A stretch of 47,161 nt of DNA from Patescibacteria group bacterium (GCA_028681575.1 JAQUHX010000005.1:1-47161), one strand, 5' to 3'. Counted from the stretch's first letter, positions 28,451 to 38,973 are shown. The notes: generated by a model from the letters alone, not told the origin. Translations and numbers: made by a program.

Positions 28451-28535
28451 TTTTCATCATTTTTTAATTATTTAGTTGTTAAACGCCTAGTTGCAGGAAA
28501 GTAACTATAATATAAAATTAAAATAATGTCAATAG

Positions 28536-29798
28536 TTAGAAGCGGCCACTACTACCAAAGCCATTTTGGCCCCGATCAGTGTCTTCTAAAATAGGCCCCT
28601 CTTCAATTTTGTACTCAGAAAGGGGCTGGATTATTAGTTGAGCAATTTTTTGACCGGGCAAAATATGGTAGATATCTTGTCCAAGATTTTTAATTAAAAC
28701 TAAGATTTCACCACGATAACCAGCATCAATTACACCCCCTAAAGTGCTTAGCCCTTCTTTTGCTAGCCCGCTTTTGTCCCAGATTAAGCCAACTTGGTTC
28801 TGTGGAATTGCTAAGCGAATCCCGGTGCTAATTGTCATCTGCTGATAAGGGGCAATTGAAGCGGCTTCGGCAGAGTATAAGTCTAGTCCGGCATCTTGTA
28901 AGTGGGCCTTGGTTGGCAGCTTGGCTTCTGGGCTTAGGCGCTCTACTTTTAAAACTGAGTTAATGGTTTTTATTTCTTCTGGTTCGCTAGGACGGGGGAT
29001 TAATATTTGAGCTTCATCTTTTCTAAAGAAAAATTCTTTGTGGTTTTGAATTTGCTTGTTTTTACTAATGACTTCTGACAAAGCCTTAAAACTACTCTCC
29101 TTTTTGATTGAATCGCCGTTTAATAAACGCCGAACCTGAACCCAAATTAATTCACTAATTTCCCCGCGTTCTAAAATATTATTTTCCAAGGAGCATTCAA
29201 TTAAAGTAAAGCCGGGGATGGTGTTGGCAATTTCTAAATATACCTCTTCGGCTGAGCGAAGATGGTTTAGGTTGTTTTCGTGAATATCTTTAGTTTTACC
29301 TACCCAATCTTCACGAGCCCTTTTTTTAGCTAAATCAAAAGCAACTGTCGCTGGGACGTGTAGAATTAGAGATAAGTCGGGGTGGGGGATGTTAAATAAT
29401 TTATATTCCAAATCGTTAAGCCAAGAAAAGAAAACTTTACGTTCTAAGGAGTTATGTATCTTTGCTCCTTGATGGCCCATACTAGCCGAAACGTAGCGAT
29501 TAGATAAAACAATCTTTCCTTCTTCTAACCATTTTCTAATTTTAAAATTAGCATCAAAGCGGTCAGCAGCGTAGAAAATTGATGCCTGATATGGAGTAAC
29601 ATCTTCGGGGCCGCCATATTTTCCTGATAAATATTCTTCAACTAGTCCAGCCGATTTAGTATTGTATTGGGGAAAGTCAGCGATTTCCACCAAAAAACCC
29701 TCTTGTTTTAGCCGTTCGGCAAGTAAATTCAATTGAGTTGTTTTTCCGGAGCCGTCGGTTCCGTCAATGACAATTAATTTTCCCGAGTAGCTAGTCAT
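28536..29798 (-). CDS. Thymidylate kinase::dUTPase fusion protein
   Basis: N-term IVIDGTDGSGKTTQLNLLAERL plus TMK body; C-term dUTPase motifs AGLDLYS, DKSGLA, GGVIDAGYRGEI, PGQKIAQLII, DRGQNGFGSSGRF. Confidence 0.93.
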   Translation of the reverse strand: MTSYSGKLIVIDGTDGSGKTTQLNLLAERLKQEGFLVEIADFPQYNTKSAGLVEEYLSGKYGGPEDVTPYQASIFYAADRFDANFKIRKWLEEGKIVLSNRYVSASMGHQGAKIHNSLERKVFFSWLNDLEYKLFNIPHPDLSLILHVPATVAFDLAKKRAREDWVGKTKDIHENNLNHLRSAEEVYLEIANTIPGFTLIECSLENNILERGEISELIWVQVRRLLNGDSIKKESSFKALSEVISKNKQIQNHKEFFFRKDEAQILIPRPSEPEEIKTINSVLKVERLSPEAKLPTKAHLQDAGLDLYSAEAASIAPYQQMTISTGIRLAIPQNQVGLIWDKSGLAKEGLSTLGGVIDAGYRGEILVLIKNLGQDIYHILPGQKIAQLIIQPLSEYKIEEGPILEDTDRGQNGFGSSGRF

Positions 29799-29808
29799 AG
29801 GTTTAAAA

Positions 29809-30381
29809 TTAGTTTTCTTCTTTCTGCTTATTTTGGATGAGAGTCAAGGTTTTGTCAATTTGTTCTTTTAATTCTTCTAAGGTGCCGTTATTTTCTAAAG
29901 TGTAATTAGCTTGAGCCATTACGGCGGGAATAGTTACTTCCGTTTCTTTGGCCTCATCAGCTAAAAACTCCTCCCAACTTTTTTTTGCATCACCAGGATT
30001 TTCTGCTCGTGATAAGACTCTTTGATAGCGAAGTTCTAGCTTAGCCTCAATCGCAATTAGATAAAAATTATCTAGGTGTTTTAAATATTCAATATCAGCT
30101 AAGCGGCGGATGCCATCAACAATAATTAAGTCATTGTTAGCCTCAGAAACTTGTTTAGTTAGGGCTCGGGCTAACAAATCTTCGCCGTAAGCTTGCCTTA
30201 AAAAGGTTGATAGTCTAATAATATTATCTCGCTCGGCCGGAACATCAAGATCTTTTAAAATTTTTCTTAAAACGTCAGAAAATTTAAAACTGACGCCACC
30301 ACAACATTTTTCTAAATGTTTTTTGACTACTTCTTTGCCGCTGGCAATCTGACCACTGAGGCCGATGATTATTTTAGCCAT
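29809..30381 (-). CDS. P-loop nucleotide kinase (dNMP-kinase/dephospho-CoA-kinase-like)
   Basis: IIGLSGQIASGKEVV Walker A; IIVDGIRRLADIEYL; start trimmed to internal Met (MAKIIIG). Confidence 0.75.
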   Translation of the reverse strand: MAKIIIGLSGQIASGKEVVKKHLEKCCGGVSFKFSDVLRKILKDLDVPAERDNIIRLSTFLRQAYGEDLLARALTKQVSEANNDLIIVDGIRRLADIEYLKHLDNFYLIAIEAKLELRYQRVLSRAENPGDAKKSWEEFLADEAKETEVTIPAVMAQANYTLENNGTLEELKEQIDKTLTLIQNKQKEEN

Positions 30382-30391
30382 AAAATTTAAA

Positions 30392-30895
30392 TTAAGTGTA
30401 GAGCACACGATAACGGACGGAAAAAGCGTGCTCGTTAATTTTTTTTAGTTCTAATAAATTTAAATTAAGCGGGAAATCAACATCAAATAAGGGGAGGCCG
30501 GAGCCAAATAGGCGAGGTTCAATCGTTAAAACTATCTCAGTGATTAGTTTTCTTTTTAAAAATTGGGAGTTTAGGTAACAGCCGCCCCCTAAAAGGGCTG
30601 ATTTATAGCCTTGGTCTTCTAAATTTTTTAAAACAGCTTCTGGTTCTCCATTTACAAACAGCACCCCCTCTTGTTCTGGGTGGCTCATTTCACTAAAGAC
30701 AACATTTAAACGGCGCGGCAGAGGCTTAGGCAGAGTGTTAAAAGTATTTTCGCCCATTAAAATGACGCCGTGTTTTTCTGATTCGGCCACAAATAATTTT
30801 TTATCTTCGGGACTGGTCCAATTGGCTAATTGGTTTTTGTCTTTCGCGATTCTCCCATCAGCAGAGATGGCCATCATGAGAGTAACTGGTATCAT
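30392..30895 (-). CDS. RibD C-terminal/dihydrofolate reductase-like protein
   Basis: VTLMMAISADGRIAKD, VILMGENTFNTLP, LLGGGCYLNSQFL, EIVLTIEPRLFGSGLPLF; start trimmed to MIPVTL. Confidence 0.85.
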   Translation of the reverse strand: MIPVTLMMAISADGRIAKDKNQLANWTSPEDKKLFVAESEKHGVILMGENTFNTLPKPLPRRLNVVFSEMSHPEQEGVLFVNGEPEAVLKNLEDQGYKSALLGGGCYLNSQFLKRKLITEIVLTIEPRLFGSGLPLFDVDFPLNLNLLELKKINEHAFSVRYRVLYT

Positions 30896-30911
30896 AGGGT
30901 TATTATAAGAT

Positions 30912-30942
30912 AAGCCCAACTTCACATAGTGAAGTTGGGCTT
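30912..30942. other. Perfect 14-bp hairpin between thyA and dfr-like gene
   Basis: AAGCCCAACTTCAC-ATA-GTGAAGTTGGGCTT. Confidence 0.8.
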
Positions 30943-30949
30943 TAATTTT

Positions 30950-31744
30950 TTAAACTGAAATAGGTGCTTTGATACTTGGGTGAGGATCATAACCCTCTAA
31001 AACAAAATCTTCATACTTGAAGCTAAAGATATCTTTAACTTCTGGGTTAATTTTCATTTTTGGTAAAGCTCTCGGTTCGCGTGATAACTGCTCCTTTACT
31101 TGTTCAAAGTGATTGTTGTAAATATGCAAATCACCGAAGGTGTGAACAAAATCACCGGGCTCTAGATCACAAACTTGAGCCACCATCATCGTCAGCAAGG
31201 CGTAAGAAGCAATATTAAACGGCACCCCTAAGAAAGTGTCGCAACTTCTTTGATAGAGTTGGCAGGATAATTTCCCCTTCTCTACATAAAATTGAAACAA
31301 GCAATGGCAAGGAGGTAATTGCATGTTTGGAATATCGGCGACGTTCCAAGCAGAAACAATGATTCGGCGTGAGTTGGGGTTATTTTTTATAGTCTTAATA
31401 ACCTCACTAATTTGATCAATGTGTTGGCCATCGGGGCTTGGCCAGGAACGCCATTGAACACCGTATACTGGACCAAGTTCGCCGTTTTCATCAGCCCATT
31501 CATCCCAAATTTTTACCCCATTTTCTTTCAAGTATTTAATATTGGAACTCCCCTGAAGAAACCACAAAAGCTCGTGAATAATTGATTTAAGGTGAAGTTT
31601 TTTGGTGGTAAGTGCGGGAAACCCTTTACTTAAATCAAAACGAGCTTGATATCCAAAAACACCACGAGTGCCGGTTCCGGTTCGGTCATCTCGATCATTG
31701 CCGTTTTCCATAATGTGAGACAACATGTCTAAATACTGTTTCAT
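30950..31744 (-). CDS. thyA: Thymidylate synthase ThyA
   Basis: [58 protein letters not shown]. Confidence 0.98.
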   Translation of the reverse strand: MKQYLDMLSHIMENGNDRDDRTGTGTRGVFGYQARFDLSKGFPALTTKKLHLKSIIHELLWFLQGSSNIKYLKENGVKIWDEWADENGELGPVYGVQWRSWPSPDGQHIDQISEVIKTIKNNPNSRRIIVSAWNVADIPNMQLPPCHCLFQFYVEKGKLSCQLYQRSCDTFLGVPFNIASYALLTMMVAQVCDLEPGDFVHTFGDLHIYNNHFEQVKEQLSREPRALPKMKINPEVKDIFSFKYEDFVLEGYDPHPSIKAPISV

Positions 31745-31820
31745 AACTTTAAATATTAGAGGATCTATATTTTTAAAAAACTGCTATTAATTTACAATAA
31801 AACTCCTTAATAGTCAATTT

Positions 31821-32300
31821 TTAATATTTTACTATCTCTTCGTCTAATAAAACGAACTCCACACCCGCCTCTTTAAAGATTTCTTTGCTGCGGGCTGAGG
31901 CATGGTAGTCTTGATTACAAACCACTCTTTTAATACCGGAGTTAATAATCATCTTAGCACAGGTATAGCAGGGAGACATTTTAACATAAATTGTAGCGCC
32001 ATCTATTGCTGCTCCAAAGCGGGCTGCTTGGCAAATGGCGTTTTGTTCGGCGTGGGTGGTTCTAATGCAATGATTGCTTTTTGAACCATCTTCATGAGTA
32101 ACAGTATTCATTTCGTGGCCGATTTCGTCACAATGACGGCAGCCGACCGGTGAACCGGCGTAACCAGTGGAAACAATTCGGCGTTCTTTGACAATTATAG
32201 CGCCACAGTGACCGCGATCGCAGGTGCCGCGCTCACCAACGATTATTGCTAAGTGACTAAAATACTCATCCCAAGAAGGCCTAAGCTTTTTTTCATTCAT
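31821..32300 (-). CDS. dCMP deaminase
   Basis: Zinc deaminase motifs HAEQNAI and SPCYTCAKMI, N-terminal CDRGHCGAIIV. Confidence 0.94.
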   Translation of the reverse strand: MNEKKLRPSWDEYFSHLAIIVGERGTCDRGHCGAIIVKERRIVSTGYAGSPVGCRHCDEIGHEMNTVTHEDGSKSNHCIRTTHAEQNAICQAARFGAAIDGATIYVKMSPCYTCAKMIINSGIKRVVCNQDYHASARSKEIFKEAGVEFVLLDEEIVKY

Positions 32301-32460
32301 AAAATTAAAGATTTAATTACTTTTAGTATAGGTTATTTTGGATTATTTTCAAACTAAGCTTGATTGATTTTATCCCTAAAAAACGCTAGACTAAAATTAG
32401 CCTAAAAATGATTAAAATTTTTTAAATTCGGTTTTTTCTTATAATTTTTAAACCATAACA

Positions 32461-32727
32461 ATGATTGAATCTCTGCGGCAAAAATTAATAAAAGATGGTG
32501 AATTAACTTTGGATTTACGCTTAAGTCCGCGCCGACCAGAAAATAAGTGGCTCGGGTCTTTAGTAGACGGCTCTTTTAAATTGGCCCTTCGGGCCGTTCC
32601 TGAGGATGGTGCCGCTAATCAGCTTTTAATAAAATTTTTAGCAAGTGAATTTTCTATTCTGCCCGAACAAATTAAGATTGTTTCCGGAGCCACTAGCAGG
32701 CGGAAGCTGGTTCGTTTAAGTAAATAA
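32461..32727 (+). CDS. DUF167/YggU family protein
   Basis: VPEDGAANQLLIKFLASEFSI...IVSGATSRRKLVRL. Confidence 0.85.
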   Translation: MIESLRQKLIKDGELTLDLRLSPRRPENKWLGSLVDGSFKLALRAVPEDGAANQLLIKFLASEFSILPEQIKIVSGATSRRKLVRLSK

Positions 32728-32728
32728 T

Positions 32729-33589
32729 ATGGATTTATCAATTATTATTGTTTCTTGGAATGTTAAGGATAAGTTGCGAGCAAACTTGCGCGCTCTTTTA
32801 GAGTCGCAAACTAAATATCACTTGGAAATTTTAGTGGTTGATAATAATTCTGAAGATGGTAGTGCGGAAATGGTTGCTGCCGAGTTTCCAGAAGTTCAAT
32901 TGATTGCCAATAGTGATAATTTAGGCTTTGCTAAAGCTAATAATCAAGCTCTTAAATTAGCATCAGGTCGCTATTTTTTACTGCTCAATCCAGACATGTT
33001 AGTCGAGGCTGACACTTTAGAAAAAATGCTTACTTGGGCGGAGATTCATCCTGAGGCGACAGTTAGTGGCTATAAATTAACTAGCCCCGAGGGGGTGGTT
33101 ATTCCCCAGGTTAGACGCTTTCCTCGTTTTAGTGATCAGCTTTTTATTATTTTAAAAATTCCTCACCTTTTTCCAGTCCTTTTAAATAGTTATTTAGAAA
33201 AAAATTTTGATTATAATCAAGCCGCTGCTGTTGATTCTGTTCGGGGCGCTTGTTTTTTAATTAATCGTTTTGCTTGGAAGAAAATCTCTTTACAAGATTA
33301 CCCCCTTTTAGATGAGCGTTATTTCATTTGGTTTGAAGAGGTCGATTTTTGCCGTCAAGTAAAAACAAAGGGCGGGGAAGTTTGGTATTCGCCGGCGGCA
33401 AAGTTAATAGATTATGTTGGTGCTAGTTTTAATCAGGTTGGTCGTTACAAGAAGCAAGGATATTTTGCTGACTCAATGATTAAATACTTTCTTAAATGGC
33501 AGCCGCGTTGGCAGGCTCAAGTTTTGCGCTGGGCCTGGTTTTTGCTGGGGGTAAAGTTGCCGGCCTTAAATAAGTTAAATAAAAATTAG
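32729..33589 (+). CDS. GT2 glycosyltransferase
   Basis: DLSIIIVSWNVKDKL...VVDNNSEDGS...GFAKANNQAL...DERYFIWFEEVDFC. Confidence 0.92.
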   Translation: MDLSIIIVSWNVKDKLRANLRALLESQTKYHLEILVVDNNSEDGSAEMVAAEFPEVQLIANSDNLGFAKANNQALKLASGRYFLLLNPDMLVEADTLEKMLTWAEIHPEATVSGYKLTSPEGVVIPQVRRFPRFSDQLFIILKIPHLFPVLLNSYLEKNFDYNQAAAVDSVRGACFLINRFAWKKISLQDYPLLDERYFIWFEEVDFCRQVKTKGGEVWYSPAAKLIDYVGASFNQVGRYKKQGYFADSMIKYFLKWQPRWQAQVLRWAWFLLGVKLPALNKLNKN

Positions 33590-33592
33590 TTT

Positions 33593-34666
33593 ATGGTTGG
33601 AATCATTTTAGTTAATTATAAAGACTACGCTAATAAATATTTAGCGACTTGCCGTGATTCTTTGCGTCGCCAAACTGATCAAAATTTTAAAGTTTATTTG
33701 GTTGATAATGCGGCTTCTTTGGAGTCTCAGGCTTATTTAAAATCTGCTTACCCAGAAGCAATTATTTTATCGCGTTCTGACGGAAACTATAGTGCCGCTA
33801 ATAATTTAGGGATGCGCCAAGCAATCTCCGATGGTTGTGATTATTTAGTTGCCGCCAACATGGATACTGAGTTTGATTCTGCTTGGCTCGCCTCTTTGCT
33901 TGCTGCCTTAGAAAAAAATCCTGCTGCGGGGATTGCTCAGTCTTTAATTCTTTTGCACCCTAAAATTAGAGCTGGTCGTCCTGATTTAATTAATAGCACG
34001 GGTAATCGGCTTCACTTCTTATTCTTTGGCTTTACTGCCGATTACAATCGTTCCTTAGAGGAGGTTTCTTTAGTCGGCTATCCAGAAATTAGTGGCTATG
34101 CTTCTGGCTGTTCTCTTATTATTCGCCGAGAAGTTTTTGAGGCGATTAGTGGCTATACAGAAGAATTCTACATGTATCACGACGATTTGGAATTAAGCTT
34201 GAAGGTTCGCCTTTTGGGCTTTAAAATAATCCTGGCGCCAGAATCTATTGTTTATCATCGTTATGAATTTGACCGCAGCGTCTTAATGCTTTATTTTATG
34301 GAGCGTAACCGTCGTCTTTGTTTTTGGTCTTTCTATCCTAGTAAATATCTAATTTTTTTAGCTCTGCCGTTTTTTGTTATGTCTTTAGGGATGGGGTTAA
34401 TGTCGATTTTCTCTGGTTGGTTTAAAATATGGTTAAAAGCAGCTGCTTCGGTTTTTACTCCCAAGTTTTGGCGGCTTAGAAAAAGGCTTCGGCGAGAATA
34501 TCAAAATTTGGGTGGCGCTCGGCGAGAGTTGATTAGTCAAGATTTTGTTGGCCGAATTGAATTTCAAGAAATTGCTAACCCGATTTTAGAATATTTAGTT
34601 AATCCGGTTTTTAATTTTTATTGGCAGTTGTTAAAAAAAATATTTAAATCTTCTCCCAAGTCTTAA
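33593..34666 (+). CDS. GT2 glycosyltransferase
   Basis: VGIILVNYKDY, VYLVDNAA, YHDDLELSLKVR. Confidence 0.9.
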   Translation: MVGIILVNYKDYANKYLATCRDSLRRQTDQNFKVYLVDNAASLESQAYLKSAYPEAIILSRSDGNYSAANNLGMRQAISDGCDYLVAANMDTEFDSAWLASLLAALEKNPAAGIAQSLILLHPKIRAGRPDLINSTGNRLHFLFFGFTADYNRSLEEVSLVGYPEISGYASGCSLIIRREVFEAISGYTEEFYMYHDDLELSLKVRLLGFKIILAPESIVYHRYEFDRSVLMLYFMERNRRLCFWSFYPSKYLIFLALPFFVMSLGMGLMSIFSGWFKIWLKAAASVFTPKFWRLRKRLRREYQNLGGARRELISQDFVGRIEFQEIANPILEYLVNPVFNFYWQLLKKIFKSSPKS

Positions 34667-34671
34667 TCATT

Positions 34672-35457
34672 ATGGATTTATCCATCATTATCGTCAATTA
34701 TCGTAGTAAAGAAAAGCTAATTAATTGTCTTAATTCAATTAGTCTTTCTGATTTATCGGGTTTAACATACGAGGTGATAGTTGTAGAAAATAATTCAGGG
34801 GATGATTTGTCAAATTTAAATTATCCATCTTTAAAAATAATTGCCAGTGAGATTAATCTTGGCATGGGCAAGGGCAATAATTTAGGAATTACCCACTCAA
34901 TAGGCGAATACATTTTAATTGCTAATCCTGATATTGTTTTTTCCCCATTAGCGATAAAAAAACTTTATCAGTATTTACAGCTTCATCATGAGGTTGGCTT
35001 AGTGGCGCCACAATTACTTAATCCCGATGGTTCTTTGCAATATTCTTGTGTCCGTTTTCCTAAATTTTATACACCCCTTTTACGGCGCACAGCCGTTGGC
35101 CAGCTTTTCCCTGGTCGTATCGACCATTATTTGATGAAAAATGCTGATCATAGTCAGATTCAGGAAGTCGATTGGATTTTAGGGGCTTGTTTTATGGTTC
35201 GTCGTCATGAAATAAAAAATCAGCGATTATTTGATGAGCGGTATTTTATGTATTTTGAAGATGTCGATCTTTGTCGGGAGATAAGAAACCGCGGACAACA
35301 AGTTATTTATTTCCCCGAAGCGCAAATTACTCATGATCACTTGCGGCAGAGTGCACGCGAGCCTTGGTACAAATCTTTAATTAAAGATAAAATTGCGCGT
35401 GAACATTTAAAATCAGCCTTTCGTTATTTTAGAAAGTGGAAAAAGATTAAAGCTTAA
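34672..35457 (+). CDS. GT2 glycosyltransferase
   Basis: DLSIIIVNYRSKEKL, VVENNSGDD, DERYFMYFEDVDLCREIR. Confidence 0.92.
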   Translation: MDLSIIIVNYRSKEKLINCLNSISLSDLSGLTYEVIVVENNSGDDLSNLNYPSLKIIASEINLGMGKGNNLGITHSIGEYILIANPDIVFSPLAIKKLYQYLQLHHEVGLVAPQLLNPDGSLQYSCVRFPKFYTPLLRRTAVGQLFPGRIDHYLMKNADHSQIQEVDWILGACFMVRRHEIKNQRLFDERYFMYFEDVDLCREIRNRGQQVIYFPEAQITHDHLRQSAREPWYKSLIKDKIAREHLKSAFRYFRKWKKIKA

Positions 35458-35461
35458 TTTT

Positions 35462-36349
35462 ATGTCTCAAAACTCTAAAAAAGTTCTTATTAACAAGGCA
35501 ATTATGCCGGTTGCCGGTTTTGGCACTCGTTTTCTCCCGGCCACTAAGGCGCAACCCAAAGAAATGCTGCCAGTGGTTGATAAACCAGTGATTCAGTATT
35601 TAGTGGAACAAGCAGCTGAAGCGGGAATTGAAGAAATAATTTTTGTTACTGGTCGTGGCAAACGAGCAATTGAAGATCATTTTGACTATTCTTTCGAACT
35701 CTCTAAAACCTTAGTCGAAAAAAATAAATTAGAGTTGGTTGATAAGGTGACTGCAATCGAGCACTTGGCAAAATTTTCCTATGTTCGTCAAAGCATTCCT
35801 TTGGGAGATGGGCAGGCTATTAATTGTGCTTCTCATCTTGTTCACGAAGAGCCTGTTTTGGTGATGTTTGGCGACACTTTATATGATGCTGCAGAATCGC
35901 CAGTTACTCAACTTCTTCGCGCTTATGGGCTCTGTAAAGGGCCAGTTGTTGGTTTAGCTGAGGTCCACCCAGAAGAAGTTTCAAAATTTGGTGTTATGGG
36001 CGGAGAACTTGTCGACAATGGTTTGTATAAAATTAATCGTTTTGTTGAAAAGCCGCCTTTAAATGAAGCCCCTTCTAATTTGGTTGCTGTTGGGCTTTAT
36101 ATAATTACCCCAGAAGTTTTAGAAATTCTTGCTACGATGAAGAAGGGTTCCTCTGGAGAGATTAGGCTGGCTGATGCCTTTGATGTTTTGTTATCACAGG
36201 GGCGACCGCTTTACGGTTTAAAATTAGAAGGAGAATGGCTTGATACTGGCGATAAATTTGGTTTAATCAAAGCTAACATTAAGTTGGGATTGAAAAATGC
36301 TGAAGTTGGACCGAAGTTAAAAGAATTAATTAAAGGTTTAGCCAAATAA
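35462..36349 (+). CDS. galU: UTP--glucose-1-phosphate uridylyltransferase
   Basis: AIMPVAGFGTRFLPATKAQPKEMLPVVDKPVIQYLVEQA. Confidence 0.96.
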   Translation: MSQNSKKVLINKAIMPVAGFGTRFLPATKAQPKEMLPVVDKPVIQYLVEQAAEAGIEEIIFVTGRGKRAIEDHFDYSFELSKTLVEKNKLELVDKVTAIEHLAKFSYVRQSIPLGDGQAINCASHLVHEEPVLVMFGDTLYDAAESPVTQLLRAYGLCKGPVVGLAEVHPEEVSKFGVMGGELVDNGLYKINRFVEKPPLNEAPSNLVAVGLYIITPEVLEILATMKKGSSGEIRLADAFDVLLSQGRPLYGLKLEGEWLDTGDKFGLIKANIKLGLKNAEVGPKLKELIKGLAK

Positions 36350-36351
36350 AA

Positions 36352-36385
36352 AAAAGCCGCCCCCAGTAAAGGGGGCGGCTTTGTC
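36352..36385. terminator. Intrinsic terminator
   Basis: AAAGCCGCCCCC...GGGGGCGGCTTT. Confidence 0.8.
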
Positions 36386-36398
36386 TTTAGGCGTCAGT

Positions 36399-37709
36399 TT
36401 AGAGTTCTATTTTATATAAACCTTTGTTGACCCCAATTTCAGCAAAAAAATAAATTGAGTTGCTATTTTTTTCAAAGTTTAGGTGCTTAATGGCAGTTCC
36501 GCTGAATAAAATGGCAGTTTCGTGCTTGGGGTCATTTAAGTTTAAGATACCAAGTTCTTGAGTTGTGGCATAAATTAAGTGGCCACTAGGACCGGCAGCG
36601 AGACCGCTTAATTCGGCACCTAGACGAGTTAAGAGAGAGTCTTTCTTTGAATTTAAATTATATAGATGTATCTCTGAGCCGCGAGCATAAGCTAATTCAT
36701 TGCTATTTAAAAAAACTGTTTGGTCGCTGTCCCTTAGTAAATGCTTGATTTCTTGGTCTCTAATATCAATCAGATAGGTAATTTTATGGTCGTTGTCTCT
36801 TAAAATTAAAGATTGGTTTTCTTTTTTTAGGCTCCAGTGGTCAGCTTTTAAGAGCTTAGTTTCTTTTAGGGAATTATTGTTTTTATAATCAATAAATTTT
36901 AATTTTGATTGTTCATTTTGGTTAATTAGGGTAATTAAAATATCATCATTAACCTCATAAGCGAGGACCTCGCCGCCAACTTCTAAAGTTTTAATTTTTT
37001 TAGTATTAGTCTCTAGGACATTTAAAGCTCCGTTTTGTAGGTAAATCAAGGTGTTTCCGGATAGTTGTCCGCTATCAGTTTTTCCGAGTAGAGCGGTGTA
37101 ATCAGTTACTACTCCTTGCTCTAGGTTAATTATTCTTGCCCCTTCGCTTGCTTGGTTGTCGTTAGACCAATTAACTTTGGCTTCTCGGTTAATCTTTGCA
37201 ACATTTTTTTCTGCATTTAAGTTAAAAATGATTTCTTCTTGAGGGAGGGCAAGATATCGCCCGTTGGGGTGGTAAGTGAAATCGTCGCTAGTTGTTGGCA
37301 AGACAAGCATTGGTAAGCAGTTTTTAAATAAAACAAGCTCACTGAGAACGGTTGTCATCGCCGGTTCAATTCTAATTTTTTTCTGGTAAGGTAAATAACC
37401 CTTAAGATCTAAAGTTATTAAATATTCTCCTGGGCGCAAATTATTTAATTTAAAAGGAGTTTTTTTCTCATCGGCTGTTTTTTTCTCAAGAGGCAAGTAA
37501 TGTCCGTGGATTTGCTCTAGACTAACAGTCGCCCCCTTTGGTTCACTTTCTATAAGAATACTGCCTGTTTTAATTAACAAATTGCGCCAACCGCCAACCG
37601 CTTGCCAATTAAACCTGTAGCCACTGGCAAAAATTGAAAGACCGGTTGTCAAAATTAAAAACAAAATAATGGCACTAACAAACATGAAGTGACGAGCCTT
37701 AGTATTCAT
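36399..37709 (-). CDS. PEGA-domain membrane-anchored protein
   Basis: N-terminal TM; SILIESEPKGATVSLEQ...TPFKLNNLRPGEYLITLDLKGYLPYQKKI; repetitive beta-rich C-terminus. Confidence 0.8.
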   Translation of the reverse strand: MNTKARHFMFVSAIILFLILTTGLSIFASGYRFNWQAVGGWRNLLIKTGSILIESEPKGATVSLEQIHGHYLPLEKKTADEKKTPFKLNNLRPGEYLITLDLKGYLPYQKKIRIEPAMTTVLSELVLFKNCLPMLVLPTTSDDFTYHPNGRYLALPQEEIIFNLNAEKNVAKINREAKVNWSNDNQASEGARIINLEQGVVTDYTALLGKTDSGQLSGNTLIYLQNGALNVLETNTKKIKTLEVGGEVLAYEVNDDILITLINQNEQSKLKFIDYKNNNSLKETKLLKADHWSLKKENQSLILRDNDHKITYLIDIRDQEIKHLLRDSDQTVFLNSNELAYARGSEIHLYNLNSKKDSLLTRLGAELSGLAAGPSGHLIYATTQELGILNLNDPKHETAILFSGTAIKHLNFEKNSNSIYFFAEIGVNKGLYKIEL

Positions 37710-37710
37710 A

Positions 37711-38973
37711 TTATTCAACTCGCTTAATGTCGGCGCCAATTTTTGCTAAGCGTTCTTCTAGCCTTTCGTAGCCGCGATCAATTTGGTAAATATTATCAAT
37801 TTGCGTCTCTCCTTCCGCAATTAATCCGGCAATTACTAAAGCAATGCCGGCTCGTAAATCGGGAGAGATTAAGTGCTTGCCGCGTAACTTGGTCGGACCA
37901 TTGATAACTACTCGGTGCGGGTCACACATCGTAATGTCAGCTCCCATTTGGGAGAGCATATCAGTCCAAATTAAGCGTCGGTCATAAATTGTTTCATGAA
38001 TTAAACAGGTTCCCTGGGCTTGAGTCATTAAAACCACATAAGGTGATTGTAAATCAGTTGCGAAGCCTGGGTATTCATGAGTTTTTATGCTTCGTCCTTT
38101 AATTTTTCCATTAGGTTTAACTCTAATCCAGTCTGGACCAATTTCAAAATTAACGCCCACCTCTTCTAAGATAACTAAAAGGGTCATTATATGTTCTGGC
38201 TGGCACTGAGTGATTGTTATTTCTGATTGAGCGGCAGCTGCTAGAATAGCGAAAGACCCAGTTTCAATTCGGTCTGGAATAACGGTAAAGGTTCCAGCCT
38301 TTAAATCTTTGGTGCCTTCAATGATAATTGTTGGTGAGCCGGCGCCACTGATTTTTGCCCCCTGTTTATTTAGATATTCAGCTAAAGCTTCAATTTCAGG
38401 TTCCATGGCGCAATTTTTTAAGATAGTTTTTCCGGGTATAATGGCGGCGGTCATTAACATGCTTTCAGTGGCCGTTACGCTGACTAAGGGGAAAAAATAA
38501 TTGGCAGGTTTTAGTTCTTTGGCTTTGATATGATAGAATTCACCGGAACTTTCATCAATTTCCGCACCGAAAGCTTTGTAGCCAGCGAGAAATAAATCAA
38601 TGGGCCGTTCGCCGGCTCCAATTACGCAGCCACCGGGGTGGGGGAACTTAGCCTCGCCAAAACGAGCTAAAAGAGGACCAACAAACATAATTGAGCCTCG
38701 GAATTTATCAGCCATTTTTTCATCTAACTGGGAGGTCTTGATATTTTTTGTGCTAATAATCGCTTGGTGCTCATTTCTTTTTATATCAGCGCCCAAAGTT
38801 TCTAGTAATTCTAAAGAGCGGTCCACATCTTCAATTAAGGGTAAATTTTGGATTGTTAAAGTTTCCGGCGATAAAATTGCCGCGGGAATGATTTTTAGAG
38901 CTGAATTTTTAGCTCCAGAAACGGCAATTTCACCACTTAAGCGTTTACCACCATTAATAATAAACTTAGGCAT
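37711..38973 (-). CDS. murA: UDP-N-acetylglucosamine 1-carboxyvinyltransferase MurA
   Basis: ISGAKNSALKI-type N-term, HPGGCVIGAGERPIDLF active-site loop (Cys present). Confidence 0.97.
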   Translation of the reverse strand: MPKFIINGGKRLSGEIAVSGAKNSALKIIPAAILSPETLTIQNLPLIEDVDRSLELLETLGADIKRNEHQAIISTKNIKTSQLDEKMADKFRGSIMFVGPLLARFGEAKFPHPGGCVIGAGERPIDLFLAGYKAFGAEIDESSGEFYHIKAKELKPANYFFPLVSVTATESMLMTAAIIPGKTILKNCAMEPEIEALAEYLNKQGAKISGAGSPTIIIEGTKDLKAGTFTVIPDRIETGSFAILAAAAQSEITITQCQPEHIMTLLVILEEVGVNFEIGPDWIRVKPNGKIKGRSIKTHEYPGFATDLQSPYVVLMTQAQGTCLIHETIYDRRLIWTDMLSQMGADITMCDPHRVVINGPTKLRGKHLISPDLRAGIALVIAGLIAEGETQIDNIYQIDRGYERLEERLAKIGADIKRVE

